Origin: Irpex lacteus
Lineage: Eukaryota > Basidiomycota > Agaricomycetes > Polyporales > Irpicaceae
Reading direction: 5' to 3'
DNA: 64,000 bases
NCBI GenBank assembly: GCA_001986395.2
Contig: MQVO02000043.1
Coordinates: forward strand, 118,201-182,200
Positions 49,132 to 61,088 of the stretch are shown here, in pieces; position 1 is the first letter of the stretch; each line of letters opens with the position of its first letter. The notes beneath the pieces are model-generated. The model saw only the letters and a program-made list of their open reading frames with translations. It had not been told where the DNA came from and ran no database searches. The position numbers and the translations under genes were made by a program.

Positions 49132-51567
49132 ATGAGCAGTCCACGCCCTGCAGGGCTCTCTCTTGTAGAGTCAGACCCGAAAGAGCACGTATCTGACGCA
49201 GACTCGGTGAGTAGGCTGTTGTTTCCTTGTAGCGATATATTCGACCTCGTCGGGGGGCAAGGGTCGTTGACTGACACGTGGTTACGTGTTTCAGCCGCGT
49301 CTCACAGCTGCAGCGTCGAGCCCTTTTCTGGAGAAGCCATATAGTGACGACAAGCCAAGCCCAGCTGCGAAAGTGAGAGATCGTATCTGTCACACGTGCA
49401 CGAGAATTCATATGTCGACCTTTTTCTTGTAGGACCATGTACAGATATCGGTGCTACCGCCTTTACAAGGACAGCATGTCGCAAGCGCAGCAGCTAGTCG
49501 CAAAGACCTACTCGTGCCAATTATCATGCTGTGTTCGTCTGCGGTGCTTCCCGCAGTGATGGGTGTTCTTTTCTACACTTCAATAAGCTTCAAGGCGAAA
49601 AATGGGGTGTTCTATCCTAACGGCACATACGTCCGACCCGTAAACGAAGGCTTCCAGTTCGGCAGTCGGGATTCGTTTCTGTCGACGCATTTCTCACCTC
49701 TGCTGCTATCGTCATTATCAAGTTCTCTCATGTACGTTTTGCGCGTTGCTTGTGTTACTCTCACGAAATGAACGTTATTATTTAGCGGCATGCTATCCTC
49801 GTCCGTCATGGGCCTCGTAGGGTACCACTTAGCATTGCGCTGGCTGCGCTCCTCGGCCGCGCTCACGAGCCGTAACCTCACTCCAATGCAGTACTACAAT
49901 CTCCTGGGACTTATCTCAAACGCTTCCCCGATGGGACTCTTTCGATTGCTTCTGTACGGCGCAAAGAAAGCCTGGGCGCGTTGGAAGTCAGCACGCACAA
50001 GGAAACGCGGAGTCCCGACCATCCTTTGGACTGCAGGCGGCGCAATGCTGGCTATATTGTTCTTCCACTGGGCCATCGCACTTCTCGACGTTGTTCTGCA
50101 CTCGAAAATCATATCGACACTTGTGGCCACTCCGAGGGACGATCCGGTTCCATTTGAAGCTAACGCAGCGATCAAAGCTGGCTGCGAGGATTCAGTTGTC
50201 AACGTCTGTGGAGTGGTGAATCGGACGCAAGAGGCCAGTTTGGGAGGACTGAACCAGTCGACTTCCTTCCGAATTTACGAGCATGGAGCCCACGTTCTCG
50301 ATAGACAAGACAGCCTTGCGTTCATCGGTCCTGTCAATCCTCAGTCAGATCTGGCATTCGAGGCGAACACCCTCGTTGCTTCGACCCACTGCGATGTGTA
50401 CCATCCCCACTGTGACGTCGTAGACCGCAACACTCAAGTTTGTTGGCCGACACTGGGCTCGAATACATCAGCAAAGCCTGATCTGGATGCGTGGAACGAG
50501 TTCGCGTGGACGACAGGATTCAATACGTCTAGTTGGCAGACACGGATTCAGACGTTTCTCACTAAGAAGGGAAATCTGTCTGCTCCTTTTGGCAAAGCCG
50601 CAGCGTTGTCCAGCGGGAGCAATTTGAATCCGTTTACCACTGCGTCGTTTGGATGTTTTGTGGATAACGGCGGCATTACATACAGCGACAAGAATTTGAC
50701 TTACCCGACACCTTTCATCAACTGGTGGTCATGTACGTTTACTTCGTCGAATCTAACGACATTCACCTTGTCCTGATCGTACTTCCTTGCGTTACAGACG
50801 GTCCTGGCCTTCCGAAACAGCCGTATATATTGTGCTCAATATCGCTATGCAACACAACTGTGTACGACGCCAAGTATACGGTTGATCAAGGCACACTGAC
50901 TCTGGACAACTCATCGTTCTCACTGGCTAACGCCACCGCGGCCGTCGCTGTCTCAGGGGCGGGTATGCTTCTGGGTTCAGGCGACACGTACTTCTACCAG
51001 TGGGGTCCTCGCTTTATCGATGACCAGATGCAAGTTGACCTGTCCAACGCTGGTAACACGTACGGCAACAATACAGCTCAATTCAGTGCGGCGTGGGCTC
51101 AGGCATTTTCTAATCGATATCTGGGATGGTCGGCAGGCATGGTCGAATTGGCTGAAATGCCGGTGCAAATCTTCAGCCCCGAGCTTGCCCTGTCCATACC
51201 TGTCGCCATCGTGTATGCATTCACGGTCTTGCATTTTGTGTATGCTTTCGGTATACTCCTATTGGGCGCGTCATGCTTGGTCATCGCAAGGGGCGATGGA
51301 AGCTACAGAGCGGACCTGAAAGACGCGCATCAAAGACTTCGGGATGCCTCGACTTTAGTACAGGACCTTGCCGAGAAGTCTATAGGCGAAGAAGGAGGGG
51401 GTGAGGAGGAGCGATGGCTGAGGGAGGAGAGCAGTACGTTTTTGCCAAATGAGCGCGGTCTGGCTGCGAGTACAGATTCCCTCAAGTTTGAGGATAGTGA
51501 AGTCAGCGTGACTTTAAGAAGGAGGACAGACGGAAGGCTCGGGCTGCGCTTTCAGCGAGAGCTCTAA
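49132..51567 (+). CDS. Multi-pass membrane protein with large lumenal or extracellular loop, unknown function
   Basis: The ATG at 49132 begins MSSPRPAGLSLVESDPKEH, followed by small exons around 49294-49370 and from about 49434. Introns near 49731-49785 and 50732-50798 join the long frames. Membrane segments are LLVPIIMLCSSAVLPAVMGV, a block around SSVMGLVGYHLAL, MLAILFFHWAIALLDVVL, and near the C-terminus SIPVAIVYAFTVLHFVYAFG plus ILLLGASCLVIA. Between the third and fourth is a loop of about 350 residues with many N-glycosylation sequons (NRTQ, NQST, NTSS, NLTY) and Cys residues. The cytosolic tail is acidic. No family with known activity was recognised. Similar proteins are common in agaricomycetes as 'transmembrane protein'. 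Confidence 0.8.
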
Positions 51568-52156
51568 CATTTACCTATACTCTCGTGTATAAGTAGTACT
51601 GTACCAGTACGGCTCAGGACATCCGATCTGTGGACTCTGGTAGTTAGATAGATGATTCCCAGCTCGCACAGCAGGTCACAGAAGACCCAGGTCGCCTCCG
51701 TTGCATCTTCAAACCGAACTTCCTCTCGCCTCTTCCGCCTCTGCTATTCGAACTCCGACATCCAAATAGGGCAGCTATAATGAAAACAATTTCAAGCGCC
51801 CGTAGTGAGTGCAAGAGACTGCACCGTGAACAATACCTTGATGGGTCATAAAAATATCGATTATACACACGCTCAGGTTATCAACTAAATTCTGAGTCAC
51901 CCATAAGTGATGACTATTTACCAATCGTTTTTGCGACAAGAGCCATCTTATAATTCTCTCGTTAGACTCAAAACGCGTGGGGGACAAAGGCTTTCGAGAC
52001 CAGAAGATGCGAATCAAATAGCGACGCATACAATCCACATACAACCATGACCGATTGCTTGAGGGACTACTGCTACAACATATACAACAACGCAATGATG
52101 CGTACAGAAACGACGAAAGGTCCAAGATACCATAACAATAGTGAGTCAATTAAAGC
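51568..52156. other. Convergent intergenic region, no gene supported
   Basis: It lies between the 3' ends of two convergent genes. Only short frames without features occur. Confidence 0.5.
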
Positions 52157-55062
52157 TTATAATAGCTTCGTAACCACCCCAAGGCCCTGTACACAGCACA
52201 TCAGTAAACATGCCCTGAGATACAGCATCACACTTCTTACCTTCGTCTTGCCCTCTCTGAACAATAACTTCATCCCCTCCTTCAGGAACTCGGGGTGGGA
52301 AATGAACTCAAACGTCACTGTTGCCCTATCTCCTGTTCGCAAGATGCCCTGTGGGTTATCCATGGCAATTATCCGTACTGTCTGCCTAATAGCCTGCAGA
52401 TCAAGGAGAAGGACATCAAATAGAAGCCACATCAGCACATGCACAACACATCAGAGTAGAGCAGCAACTCACCCCGCAATGGAGCATAGCCTTACATCAC
52501 GATGACACCGCGGTCAGCAACTCATCGATCGTTATGGACTGACCTTCCACATACCTGATAGTTCTTCTGTAACGTCGTGTTGTGACTAACGAATAGTAAT
52601 ATCAATGAGCAAATATTACGAGGAGGCACGAAATGGAAACCTGGTGGGTAGATCAACTTACTATAGAATGAGAACTGTGCCTTCGAACTGACGTATCGCT
52701 AAATATTATGTCCGGTGTCAATCTTCTACCTTTCCACATGAACGTATGCACACACCTCGAGGGGGAGTCTCCGTCTTGTGAACAATCACCATTCCCTTCC
52801 TGATATTTGCCCTTCTTACGCGCTTCAATGCTAACGACACACACTGCCCGGCTTCCGCAGAGTTCACTGGAGCGCTATATGAACATAGCTACCGTGAGTA
52901 TATCGGTCATATACACGACAACGGGATGTTTGTTCACCGTTTACGCTGGATAGTCTTGACAGATGTGCTCTCGAACTTGCCGTTTGAGTCTGGCCCAAAC
53001 ATGATGGCGTCTCCGGCCTTTAATCGGCCAGAGTTAAGGATACCGTCGACAACAGTCCCCACATAAGGCACAGACCTGAGAGATTCACTATGAGCGCAAG
53101 CAAATACGGTATAGAGCATACACGTACCAAACTTCGGTGATACAGTACTTGATAACCCCGTTCATATCAGCCCTAACTCAATGAACACACGCGACATATC
53201 GCTCACCTCGAGAGGTTGATCAGCCACAAACTTATCCGTATCGCCCTCGCTGGAGGGTAACAGGTTGAGGAATGTTCGTAGCTATGTATAACAAATGACA
53301 GAGTGAAGATCAGCACGAGTCATTTATTTTCGTCCAGTATACACAGCTGGCCGTGCGACGCTCGACGTCCCTGTTTCGTCTGATGCAGGGACGCTCGAGC
53401 GTCGTTCAACTCGCTGAATATACAGGACGTCAAGGGGACCACACTGACATAGTTCAAGCCCTCGCCAGTAACGTTGCTCAACTGGAATATAGGACATAAT
53501 CTACGGCAGAGTGGTACTTAATGATCGCATGTGTCTTGAGAACGAGCGCTGCTTACCGCTCCTTCGCAAAAACATCTGCAACCTCGACGGCAGTCTCCAT
53601 CGACTTCACAAATACCGGGGTCTTCCGGCATCCAGGGCTCCTCAAGATCTTAGTCACCTGCTTAATTGTCTCTGCGAGCTTGTTCGGGGGTGTCATATCG
53701 ATCTACAGCGAGACACGCTTAAGCCACATGACCATCCAAAGAACCTTGAAAAACCGAAATTTAACGAACCTTCGTTACACAGACCACTACAGGCACACTC
53801 AGTGCCAACGCGATCGCTAAATGCTCCTTGGACATCCCTATTAGCCCAGCGTTACCTCCCACTATCAATATCACGCATGAAGGTGCACCAGATGTCAGGC
53901 CATAGAGAGTCGTCTTCAGATATCGCTCGTGGCCAGCGAGGTCTATGAAGGAGACAATCTTGGCTGCTTGGATAGATATGGTCTCCCAGCTCATCTTCTC
54001 GTGACGAATGGCTTCGATGTCGTTAGAGGCAGCGGCTGTGGGGAGGATGGGGTCACCCGTAGGCCCGAAGCCTAATATCTGGAGATAGACGAGCTTACTT
54101 AGATTAAAGCAGAGTGGGAGAGATGATCGTGCATACCTCCATACCGACGCTGGACGTTCGCCCGCTCTCAATCTCGTGTTTGTGCCGGAACAAGCTCACT
54201 CGTGCACGCCCACGGCCGTCATCCAGTGCACCTATTCCAATGATATATGAGTATGACTCTATATAGTGAAATACATGGACTGCAGGCACGGACCTCTCGT
54301 GAGAACACCTAATGTTGTTGACTTTCCACTGTCAACGTTCCCTACTACAGCACATCGTACCTCGGGTGTCAAAGCGACGGATGGCGGTGGTAATCGAAGG
54401 AGGTACGCTGCACGATAGGGAGCGTCGGTGTGAGAGTATAATGTTAACGTCTATGTGCAGAATTATACTACATAGATATGGCAAGATGACGATGCACGGG
54501 AGGTTTGCGTACCTTGCCGCCCAGCTCATCAACAACAGCAGCTAATCGAGTTGAGAGAGTATTAAGCTCCTCTAATGACCGTAGCACCCCGTGAGTACCG
54601 TCCTCAGCACGTATCGGCTCTCCAGCGAATAATCTCTCGTGTGCTGGCCTTGCACCTATTCGGAATACATACTCTCCACGATTTCGCGTTAGAAGAGTTG
54701 CCACTTGATTTCGAGCCTCGTCCGTCTGATTCTCTAATAGTAATGACTACTCATGCATGTTAGATAGTCATGGACCAGTTGTGATGGTACAGAACCACTG
54801 TTTGGAGTTTGTTGCGTACCTGGATCTTCATCTCAACCGCTGCCAGCTCCGGCTCATCCCCTCCTGCAATCACCTCAGCCTCGCTTGCAATCGTATTTGG
54901 CTCGTTCGAAACATCAGCCTTGACTTCCTTCGTGGTTGTTGTTGTCGACCGCTTCGCTTCCTTCTCTTTCTCGGACGCCACGTGCGCTATGGCCTTCTGC
55001 TTGAGAGCCTCTCTGTGTTGTATCTCATCAATCTCGTTCTGGAATGTCCGTAAGCTGGTCAT
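52157..55062 (-). CDS. GTPBP1/GTPBP2-type translational GTPase
   Basis: The ATG at 55062 opens [20 protein letters not shown]. An N-terminal helical region with [12 protein letters not shown] is followed by the GTPase domain: [19 protein letters not shown] (G1), [26 protein letters not shown] with DLAGH (G3), and [15 protein letters not shown] (G4, TKID split by an intron near 53703-53772). Domain II elements include [21 protein letters not shown], and later [15 protein letters not shown] and a C-terminal barrel with [20 protein letters not shown]. The last exon encodes GLGVVTKLL with stop at 52157. Animal GTPBP1/2 are eEF1A/Hbs1-related factors linked to ribosome rescue and mRNA turnover, so a similar cytosolic role is inferred. 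At least ten introns are present. One, at 53282-53448, is unusually long at 167 nt and carries a hairpin. Confidence 0.9.
53356..53404. repeat. Strong intronic hairpin in the GTPBP-type gene
   Basis: CGACGCTCGACGTCCCTG (53356-53373) pairs with the inverted arm at 53386-53404, with a single one-base bulge, around a 12-base loop. Weaker pairing continues outward (TATACACAGC against the complement of GCTGAATATA). It lies inside a 167-nt intron, whereas most introns here are about 50-65 nt. Confidence 0.85.
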
Positions 55063-55725
55063 GATGACGGCCGCTCAAAAGGGACAAGGGGGTGGTGGAA
55101 TACAAGTGTAGTAGTGTGAAGGTGTGGGATGTGTGAAGGTTTATATATGTAGTGCAGAGCGAGTCAGAATGTAACCTAGTCAAGTGGTTATTTCTTGACA
55201 AGTCAACTATTGCGGGTTATCCGCCCAGTGGCCACTATGACTCGTGTATTCAATTCCTGAGAAGAGTCAGAGTGTTAGCACAATGCAGTGCTTGATGCGT
55301 ATTGTAAGAGCGTAACTTACCGTTGCCTAATATCTATCTCCTTGCAGAGTTTTCTCTCGTTCAAGCTTTCGTCGGAGGTGATGATGGCATGAATCGAAGG
55401 GAGTTATGGCCAGTAACACCGACAGATCGACCGTCATTATGACTTATGGGCGTCTAATTATAGAATGCGGGGACGTCAGCGTCTAGTAGCATGCCTTTCA
55501 CTTTCAACAACCTCTCACATCGCATTGAGGGAAACGAAGGAAACATCATTGACTTTGCTTGTAGTCAGTGGTTTATAGGTATGTTAACAGTTAATCCAGC
55601 GCAGATTGTTCTTGAACTCGGGCAATAAGCCAGCATACGAACATCTACCCAAAGACCTTTTGGCCTCCACCACATAAGTAGACTCGGTTGCTACAACTTG
55701 CCGAATTTCCGGAAGCTCCTGCACA
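55063..55725. promoter_or_regulatory. Divergent intergenic region, GTPase / HPD-protein genes
   Basis: About 660 bp between two divergent starts. It must carry both promoters. No specific element was recognised. Confidence 0.4.
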
Positions 55726-57769
55726 ATGCAGGCTGCGGGACCATCTCACACAATCACCATCTCTGGGACCAGTCCGGGTCAACTGGATCATTCGCAGACC
55801 TCACGTTTGCTCAGCTCGCCTGGCTCAAGGCTCACCTTTGCCGCTTTCAACCCGAAGACCGCATCACCAGATACCAGGAAACTCTCTGCTAAAGATGAAC
55901 TCTGCAGCCAGAGACGAGTTGTCATTGAGACCCTGCCTAATGGAGAGAACTTTTGGAGATGGGTACCACGGGCGAAGGGCGAAGGGGCTGGTGGCGAAGG
56001 GGCTGGTGGCGAAAGGTCCTGGCCAAGGGTAATCAACATCTGCGGGTGAGTAACTACTATATTATATTGTAATTGTAGCACCACTGAACATGACCCAAAG
56101 TCAACTTGTCCAATGCTCACGGGACCAGTGGGATATATATAAGCTCGACCCTATGTACGAATGCACCGTTCGCTCTCAGCCTGAAATATCGACTATTACG
56201 CGTCGAGACGCCAGGGATACGTCTGTTGCCCCAGAAGAGGCGTCCCCCGACGCTCACTCTCAAAAACGACGCGTTGATGGTGAATCCGAACCGTCTTTGC
56301 CTCCAACGAAAAAGAGACGCCCGGTGCAGGTGGAGGAAGTAGAAAGCGATGCCGAGGATACGGACTCCGAAGAAGAGGACGCGGTAGAGGAGATGATTAT
56401 AGATGGCCTGATCCCCGGTGCATGGACGCAGAAGAAGAAGGATCTCCAGGAGAGGACAAAGAAGGAGAGGGCAAGGAGGAGGGAGAAGACTGCAGCTCGA
56501 ATGAACAAAGCGGCGCAGAACATCGAGCCAAAAGACACGTCTGACTTGAGCATGATTGACCTTACACTTGACGAGCCGGATGAAGTGCAGCCAAACGGGA
56601 ACTCTGCCAGTTCACAGTCTTCTACTATTTTCTCCCAGGCGTCGACTACGCAGTCGCAATCGTCTGCACCTACCAGCGTGTTCACGTCTACTCCGCCTAC
56701 CCCTGGTCATAGCGTTCCCTTCTCCTTCAAACGCTCAAGGGAGTCTTTAGAGACGAATGGCGGGACTTCGAAGCGTATGCGTACCCGTTCACCATCGCCC
56801 ACGTTTTCGAGCAGATATGATCCGCGGAGGAGACAGCAACAGCAGAAGGCACGGTTGCAAAGAACACGACAAAGGACACCGGCACAGAGGAGCACTCAGC
56901 AGCGTGCTTTTGACGATGCATTGCGGGCAACCGCTGGTACTGCCTTCTTTTCGCCGTTCAGTCAATCCAGTGGTAAGAATCTCAGCCGAGTTGATGATCA
57001 TGGCCGTCCTAACTGTTATATGGGAATAGGCCAGAGCTCCTCATCTTCACGGACCCAGTCTCAACCTGCACCAGAGATAGCGGACCCTATAAGCTTGGAA
57101 GAGAAGATACGCCGTATGGCTGAGATCAATGCTTTTGAAGAGGCTCGTGTTGCGAAAGAGATGGAGAGGTTGAAGGCGGAGCAGGAAGCCGAGGAGAGGA
57201 GGCGTAAGCAAGAAGAGCAACGTATTCGGGAGAAGGTACGGTTGGAGCGAGAGACCAGAGAACGTGAAGCAGAGTTGGAGAGACAAAAACAACTTCGGAA
57301 AGAGGAACAGGAAAGACGAAAGCGAGAACAGGAACATGAGGAGCTCAAGAGGAAGATGCAACAGCAGCACGACAGATGGTCATATGGGCCCTGGACTACT
57401 CAGCGTGCCTTAGAGCGCTACAAGATGCTTTCGGAGACGTTTGACTCCATGCAGTTCTCGCTAGAGAATCCACTATCGTTCACGACAGTTCCATGGCCCG
57501 TTCTGCACAGACCCACAAGCTTTACCATCGAAGATGTCGACTGGAGTGCGGTAGAGGCGTTCTTCAGGGCTATTCGCACCCACTTGCGTACGCAGGACTA
57601 CAAGGCTCTTGTCGAGAAGAGTCATCGCAGGTTTCATCCCGACCGATGGCGCGCAAGAAGGGTGTTGCAAAGCGTACAGGACGAGGAGCTGAAGGCGTGT
57701 TTGGAGGTTGCTGCGAATACCGTCGCGCAGGCTCTTACTCCGATATGGAGAGATGCTAAAAGCACATAA
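55726..57769 (+). CDS. Coiled-coil protein with C-terminal HPD motif (NFKBIL1/J-like)
   Basis: Exon 1 starts at the ATG at 55726 (MQAAGPSHTITISGTSPGQL) and ends near 56047. A 51-nt intron ending at CCCAAAG joins in frame to the long second exon, which runs to the stop at 57769. A start inside exon 2 (56090) is the alternative. The middle region is Ser-rich with a KKRR basic patch and an acidic run (nuclear-like composition), then Gln/Arg stretches. Residues encoded by about 57080-57370 form a long Glu/Arg-rich coiled coil. The C-terminal domain has VDWSAVEAFFRAIRTHL, then HRRFHPDRWRAR with the HPD tripeptide of J-domains, then ACLEVAANTVAQALTPIW. The arrangement of charged helix followed by HPDR resembles NFKBIL1. 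Function is unknown. Co-chaperone activity is not established. Confidence 0.75.
55981..56010 (+). repeat. 15-bp tandem repeat in first exon of the HPD-protein gene
   Basis: GAAGGGGCTGGTGGC occurs twice in tandem and a degenerate third copy follows. It encodes repeated EGAGG. The length is a multiple of three, so copy changes would keep the frame. Confidence 0.85.
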
Positions 57770-58262
57770 TTGATTAATCCAATGGACACTTCATATCGGA
57801 CACACAACACACGGGCATGAACACATGTATCTACTTATCACTTCTTGTCACAGTATCACAATCACAATCTGGATCACTCATATTACACTCCGCATCGGCG
57901 TCACGTTGGTTGTATTCACCCGTTCGGTACGTGCTAAAGTTAACCATAGTGGCGGCTGACTTTTGCTTTCATTCTTATATCGGGCGACGGCGAGGTAAAG
58001 CTGGCGAAGAGTGGCTTCTGACCGAGGTAGTAGCGAAGTGGGTGGTAAGTCGACTGTCAGATTGACTTCTCGGGCACTAGCATGAACTCACTATTGATAT
58101 TGAATGGTCATGCATGTTTTGCGAGGTGTCGTGTGGAACAACCTCGTCAATGGGAAGGCCCCGACATAGTCCCAGAATCTTCCATTATTAATCCGACGGT
58201 ATGTCATATATCCAGAAGGCCGTCGCTCCACGAAGACTGCATACTGTTAATCACAGCCAGCC
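57770..58262. other. Intergenic region, no gene supported
   Basis: 3' flank of the HPD-protein gene and promoter region of the CBM1 gene. An 82-codon frame near 57817 has no features. Confidence 0.5.
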
Positions 58263-59103
58263 ATGAAGTCAATAGCCCTCGTCGCTGCTTTGTCCTATCT
58301 GGTTCTCAGAGTCGTGGCTCAGGCCCAAGTTTGGGGACAGTGTGGTGGTGTTGGCTGGTACGTGCGTCGCACATATGAAAGCATTACAAATATACTAACG
58401 TATAGAAAAGGTCTGGTGCCACTACCTGTGCCTCAGGTAGCGTCTGTACCGTGTTGAACGACTGTACGGTCCCATTATCTTTCTCTACTCCCACCTGGTA
58501 TGCACTCAAATTTGTCATAGACTACTCGCAATGCGTTCCTGGTGCAGCACCTTCGGGTAGCCCTACTACCGTGTCACCTCCCATCGACTCTGGCAGTGGT
58601 ACACCCTTTCCGTCATCAACAGTGACGACAACGTCTAGCGGGCCCGCCCCAACAGGATCTCAAATTCGTGCGGTCAACGACCCCGTATTCCACTTCTACC
58701 TGCAAAATCATAGTAAGCATAACACTGCTCTAGAAATTCCCCTAGTATTAAATTATGCACCTTCGTAGATGGTCAGGTCGTTCTTGGTCCGGAATCGTCT
58801 TCAGGTTACTTCACGATAAGTGGCGGTGCCATCAAGCTAAATGGCGCAACCCCGCTTTTCTTGAACGAGGACACCACCGCTACGACATCTTACAAGGCGC
58901 TGACGTTCAACTCGACTGCCATAACCACCGACTGGCAACTGGAGGGCGACACTATTATTACCACGAGTCCGAGGGAGTTGAACTTCTTGGCTTGTGCGAC
59001 AAGTGATGCCAATTATTATTCGATCTTCTTGCAAACGGGCAGTGACCAGCCTGCAGGGCAGTCGTGCTCGATGCAGTCCCTCCATTTACCATGCCTTTGT
59101 TAA
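58263..59103 (+). CDS. Secreted protein with N-terminal CBM1 (cellulose-binding) domain
   Basis: Exons 58263-58357, 58411-58463, 58521-58712 and 58769-59103 join in frame. The signal peptide MKSIALVAALSYLVLRVVAQ is followed directly by a family 1 carbohydrate-binding module, which splices to AQVWGQCGGVGW, then SGATTCASGSVCTVLN and DYYSQCVPG, with the aromatic and Cys positions expected for cellulose binding. A Ser/Thr/Pro linker leads to a C-terminal domain with DPVFHFYLQN, LGPESSSGYFTISGG, LEGDTIITT and NFLACATSDANYYSIFLQTG, ending LHLPCLC. This domain recurs with CBM1 in wood-decay basidiomycetes but has no assigned catalytic activity. The protein is inferred to act at cellulose surfaces. 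Confidence 0.88.
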
Positions 59104-59331
59104 TTGTATCTTTCTGTGTATCCAAAAGCTACCCAGAGATGAGATCGATGAGACTCAATCATCATGTTCTGCAGACTCTTGAAAGTCGGCCACAAGCCTT
59201 ACCCCACTTCGCTGGCATACGTGACGCGTTCGCGGCACGTGCTGGGAAAATGGTGATATCATCCATGCCGACAGTCGGCGCCTTTGCTGCCTTCCGGCCA
59301 AGCACTGCGCTGCACTGTGACAGCTGCGTTC

Positions 59332-61088
59332 ATGTCTGCGGCCTACGAACTTGTGCCCACCGACGAGAATATAAATTCCAGGACTATCCGACCATCGAAG
59401 GCTCGCATCAACCGCACATCTCTCTTCAAAGCACTCGCTATCTCGGTCGCGTTCTGCTTGATTTCATTCGTCTCGTACAAAGCAGGACAGTGGTCAGTAG
59501 AACATCGACCTCTATCCACTCAAGAACCAGTTACTGTACCCCCAGAAGGAGATACAGAGCTTGATTCCCCTGCGAAGTCTCCGTCACAAGATACCAATAT
59601 GCCTGGAAACGGAAAATACAGCGTTGGCTAGTGAGTTATCTCCACAATTTATTAAACACACTATTCGAAGCAAAGACTAATCATATTGCGGATACAGTTT
59701 CGTAAATTGGTGTGTAGCGTGGCCCGCTTACGCGGAGCTTACATGAGCTGACCTGGAAACTGTATAGGGGTATCTATGGGCGCAAGTTCCCTCCTTCCCT
59801 GATTCCCGTCCAAGACTTAACGTACGCAGACGCGTTGTCAATCGGCTAATCACTCTGACAAAGAGGCAGACACATACTGTACGCTTTTGCGAATCTACGA
59901 GCGGACTCTGGAGAAGTAATCTTATCCGATACGTGGGCCGACCAAGAGATTCATTACCCTGGCGACTCGTGGAGTGATACCGGGAAGAATCTGTACGGAA
60001 ACTTCAAGGCCATCTATAATCTGAAGAAGCAGAATCGGCATCTCAAGGTCATTCTTTCAATCGGAGGTTGGACATATTCACCGTCATTCCATCCCGTTGT
60101 CGTAAATCCGCAGTTGCGATCAAAATTCGTCGCGTCTGCTATTCGCTTGGTAGAAGACAATGGATTGGACGGACTCGATATTGACTACGAGTATCCTCAA
60201 AACGAACATCAGGCGAGGGGTTACGTCGACCTATTACGAGAACTACGCCATGCTCTTGATGACTATGCGCGCCGAAAAGGAGCAAATTACAGGTTCCTTC
60301 TCACCGTACGTACTAGGACTCTCGATCCACCCTCTTATTAAACCCCACGCTCATGTTAACGCAGATCGCTGCCCCTTGCGGTCCCGACAATTATAGGAAG
60401 CTGTTCGTTCGCGAGATGGATCAATATCTCGATTTCTGGAACATGATGGCTTATGATTTTGGTAAGTTTGGCAGAACTCTTACCATACCCTTCAGACAGC
60501 TGACCTCCCGACGTAGCTGGGTCCTGGGATAAGGTCGCGAATCACCAAGCTAACGTTTTTGGGGGGCCGATCAATGCTTCAGAGGCCATCGGGTACTATA
60601 TTTCCAGTGGAGTGCCGCGAGACAAGGTCATCATGGGTATCCCGCTCTATGGTCGATCGTTCATGAACACCGATGGCCCTGGTACGCCGTTCCAGGGCAT
60701 TGGCCAGGGAAGCTGGGAACAGGGTGTTTATGATTACCGTGCATTGCCTCTTCCAGGCTCGGAAGTCCACCACGATTCGTACGCCAAAGCGAGCTTTTCG
60801 TACAACCCACAGACGAAGGAGATGGTGAGTTACGACTCTGAAGAAGTCGGCCGCTGGAAAGGCGAGTGGATCAGGAATGAAGGGTTGGGTGGTAGCATGT
60901 TTTGGGAACTGAGTGGGGACAAGGGATCCGAGAGGAAGGAAATGGAGGGTGGACCAGGGAAGGATCCCCAGCCAGGTCGTAGCCTGGTGACGGTCGTGAA
61001 AGAGGCGATGGGACCTTTAGATCAAACTCCTAACTGGTTGCGGTACGAAGGCAGCCAGTTTGATAATATGAAAGCAGGCATGGAATGA
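59332..61088 (+). CDS. GH18 chitinase with N-terminal membrane anchor
   Basis: The ATG at 59332 opens MSAAYELVPTDENINSRTIR. A single hydrophobic segment (LFKALAISVAFCLISFVSYK, about residues 32-52) follows a basic stretch and is not at the very N-terminus, which fits a type II membrane anchor. The catalytic domain begins GKYSVGYFVNWGIYGRKF. The substrate strand is VILSIGGWTYSPSF and the active-site motif is GLDGLDIDYEYP (D-x-x-D-x-D-x-E) with the catalytic Glu. Later blocks are FLLTIAAPCGPDNY, MDQYLDFWNMMAYDF, MGIPLYGRSF and GGSMFWELSGD. Introns lie near 59631-59697, 59714-59766, 59821-59869, 60307-60364 and 60462-60515. It hydrolyses chitin beta-1,4 bonds and probably acts in wall remodelling. 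An upstream ATG-like start at 59284 is less likely. The stop is at 61088. Confidence 0.92.

Noticed and set aside
48800..49438. 212-codon minus-strand open frame
   Set aside because: It overlaps the start of a well-supported plus-strand membrane-protein gene in antisense and shows no family features.
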